From Spirochaetaceae bacterium UBA4077 (GTDB lineage: Bacteria; Spirochaetota; Spirochaetia; Treponematales; Rectinemataceae): a DNA stretch of 13,098 nt. The DNA is taken from contig DFYR01000036.1 in NCBI GenBank assembly GCA_002383375.1, positions 29,740 through 42,837 of the forward strand, given 5' to 3'. Below the pieces are notes generated by a model that did not search any database, was not told the origin of the DNA, and saw only the letters and a program-made list of their open reading frames with translations. Shown in pieces: positions 13,041 through 13,098 of this stretch; positions within the stretch are counted from its first letter, which is position 1, and the number at the start of each line of letters is the position of its first letter. A program made the translations under genes and the position numbers.

Positions 13041-13098
13041 AGCTACCGCAACGCGGAAAACTCCAGGCCTTTACGCCCGGGGCCGGCGGCGCGATGAC

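Overview
The window is moderately GC-rich bacterial DNA, densely packed and fully explained by a metabolic and transport gene set. I see no rRNA, tRNA, CRISPR, insertion sequence or phage gene. The solute-binding protein has a Sec signal peptide without a lipobox cysteine, which fits a free periplasmic protein and so a diderm cell. The C_GCAxxG_C_C redox protein is typical of anaerobes. An anaerobic diderm such as a member of Spirochaetota or Synergistota, or a didermic Bacillota, would fit, but the sequence does not settle the phylum.

Left region (1-4300): a GntR/FadR-type repressor gene (2399-3127) is translationally coupled to a zinc-dependent alcohol dehydrogenase (3124-4215), and a strong hairpin terminator closes this unit. 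Divergent from it, on the minus strand, is a second, closely related zinc alcohol dehydrogenase (970-2037) followed by a xylose-isomerase-like TIM-barrel protein (22-942). The roughly 360-bp gap between the two units holds a promoter on each strand and several operator-like repeats.

Middle region (4299-9570): a minus-strand operon for a branched-chain-amino-acid-type (HAAT) ABC importer. It runs solute-binding protein, a single 511-residue polypeptide with two ATPase domains (LivG-LivF fusion), LivM-type permease, LivH-type permease, then a C_GCAxxG_C_C redox protein. The last four genes overlap or lie within a few bases of each other. A 16-bp stem-loop separates the binding-protein gene from the rest.

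Right region (9577-13098): a divergent promoter region leads to a D-2-hydroxyacid dehydrogenase (9844-10818) and a creatininase-family hydrolase (10893-11753), followed by a clean intrinsic terminator and then an MFS transporter (11853-13040).

Taken together this looks like a catabolic island for a small polar substrate, with two uptake systems and a set of oxidation, isomerisation and hydrolysis enzymes. The enzyme classes (zinc alcohol dehydrogenase, TIM-barrel epimerase, creatininase-fold hydrolase) are those of the Thermotoga-type inositol pathway (IolM, IolO, IolN). No IolG-type dehydrogenase is seen, so cyclitol or ketose-acid breakdown is a hypothesis only. A 13-base motif (TAGKACWRTATRA) recurs at three of the promoters and may tie the three transcription units to one regulator.
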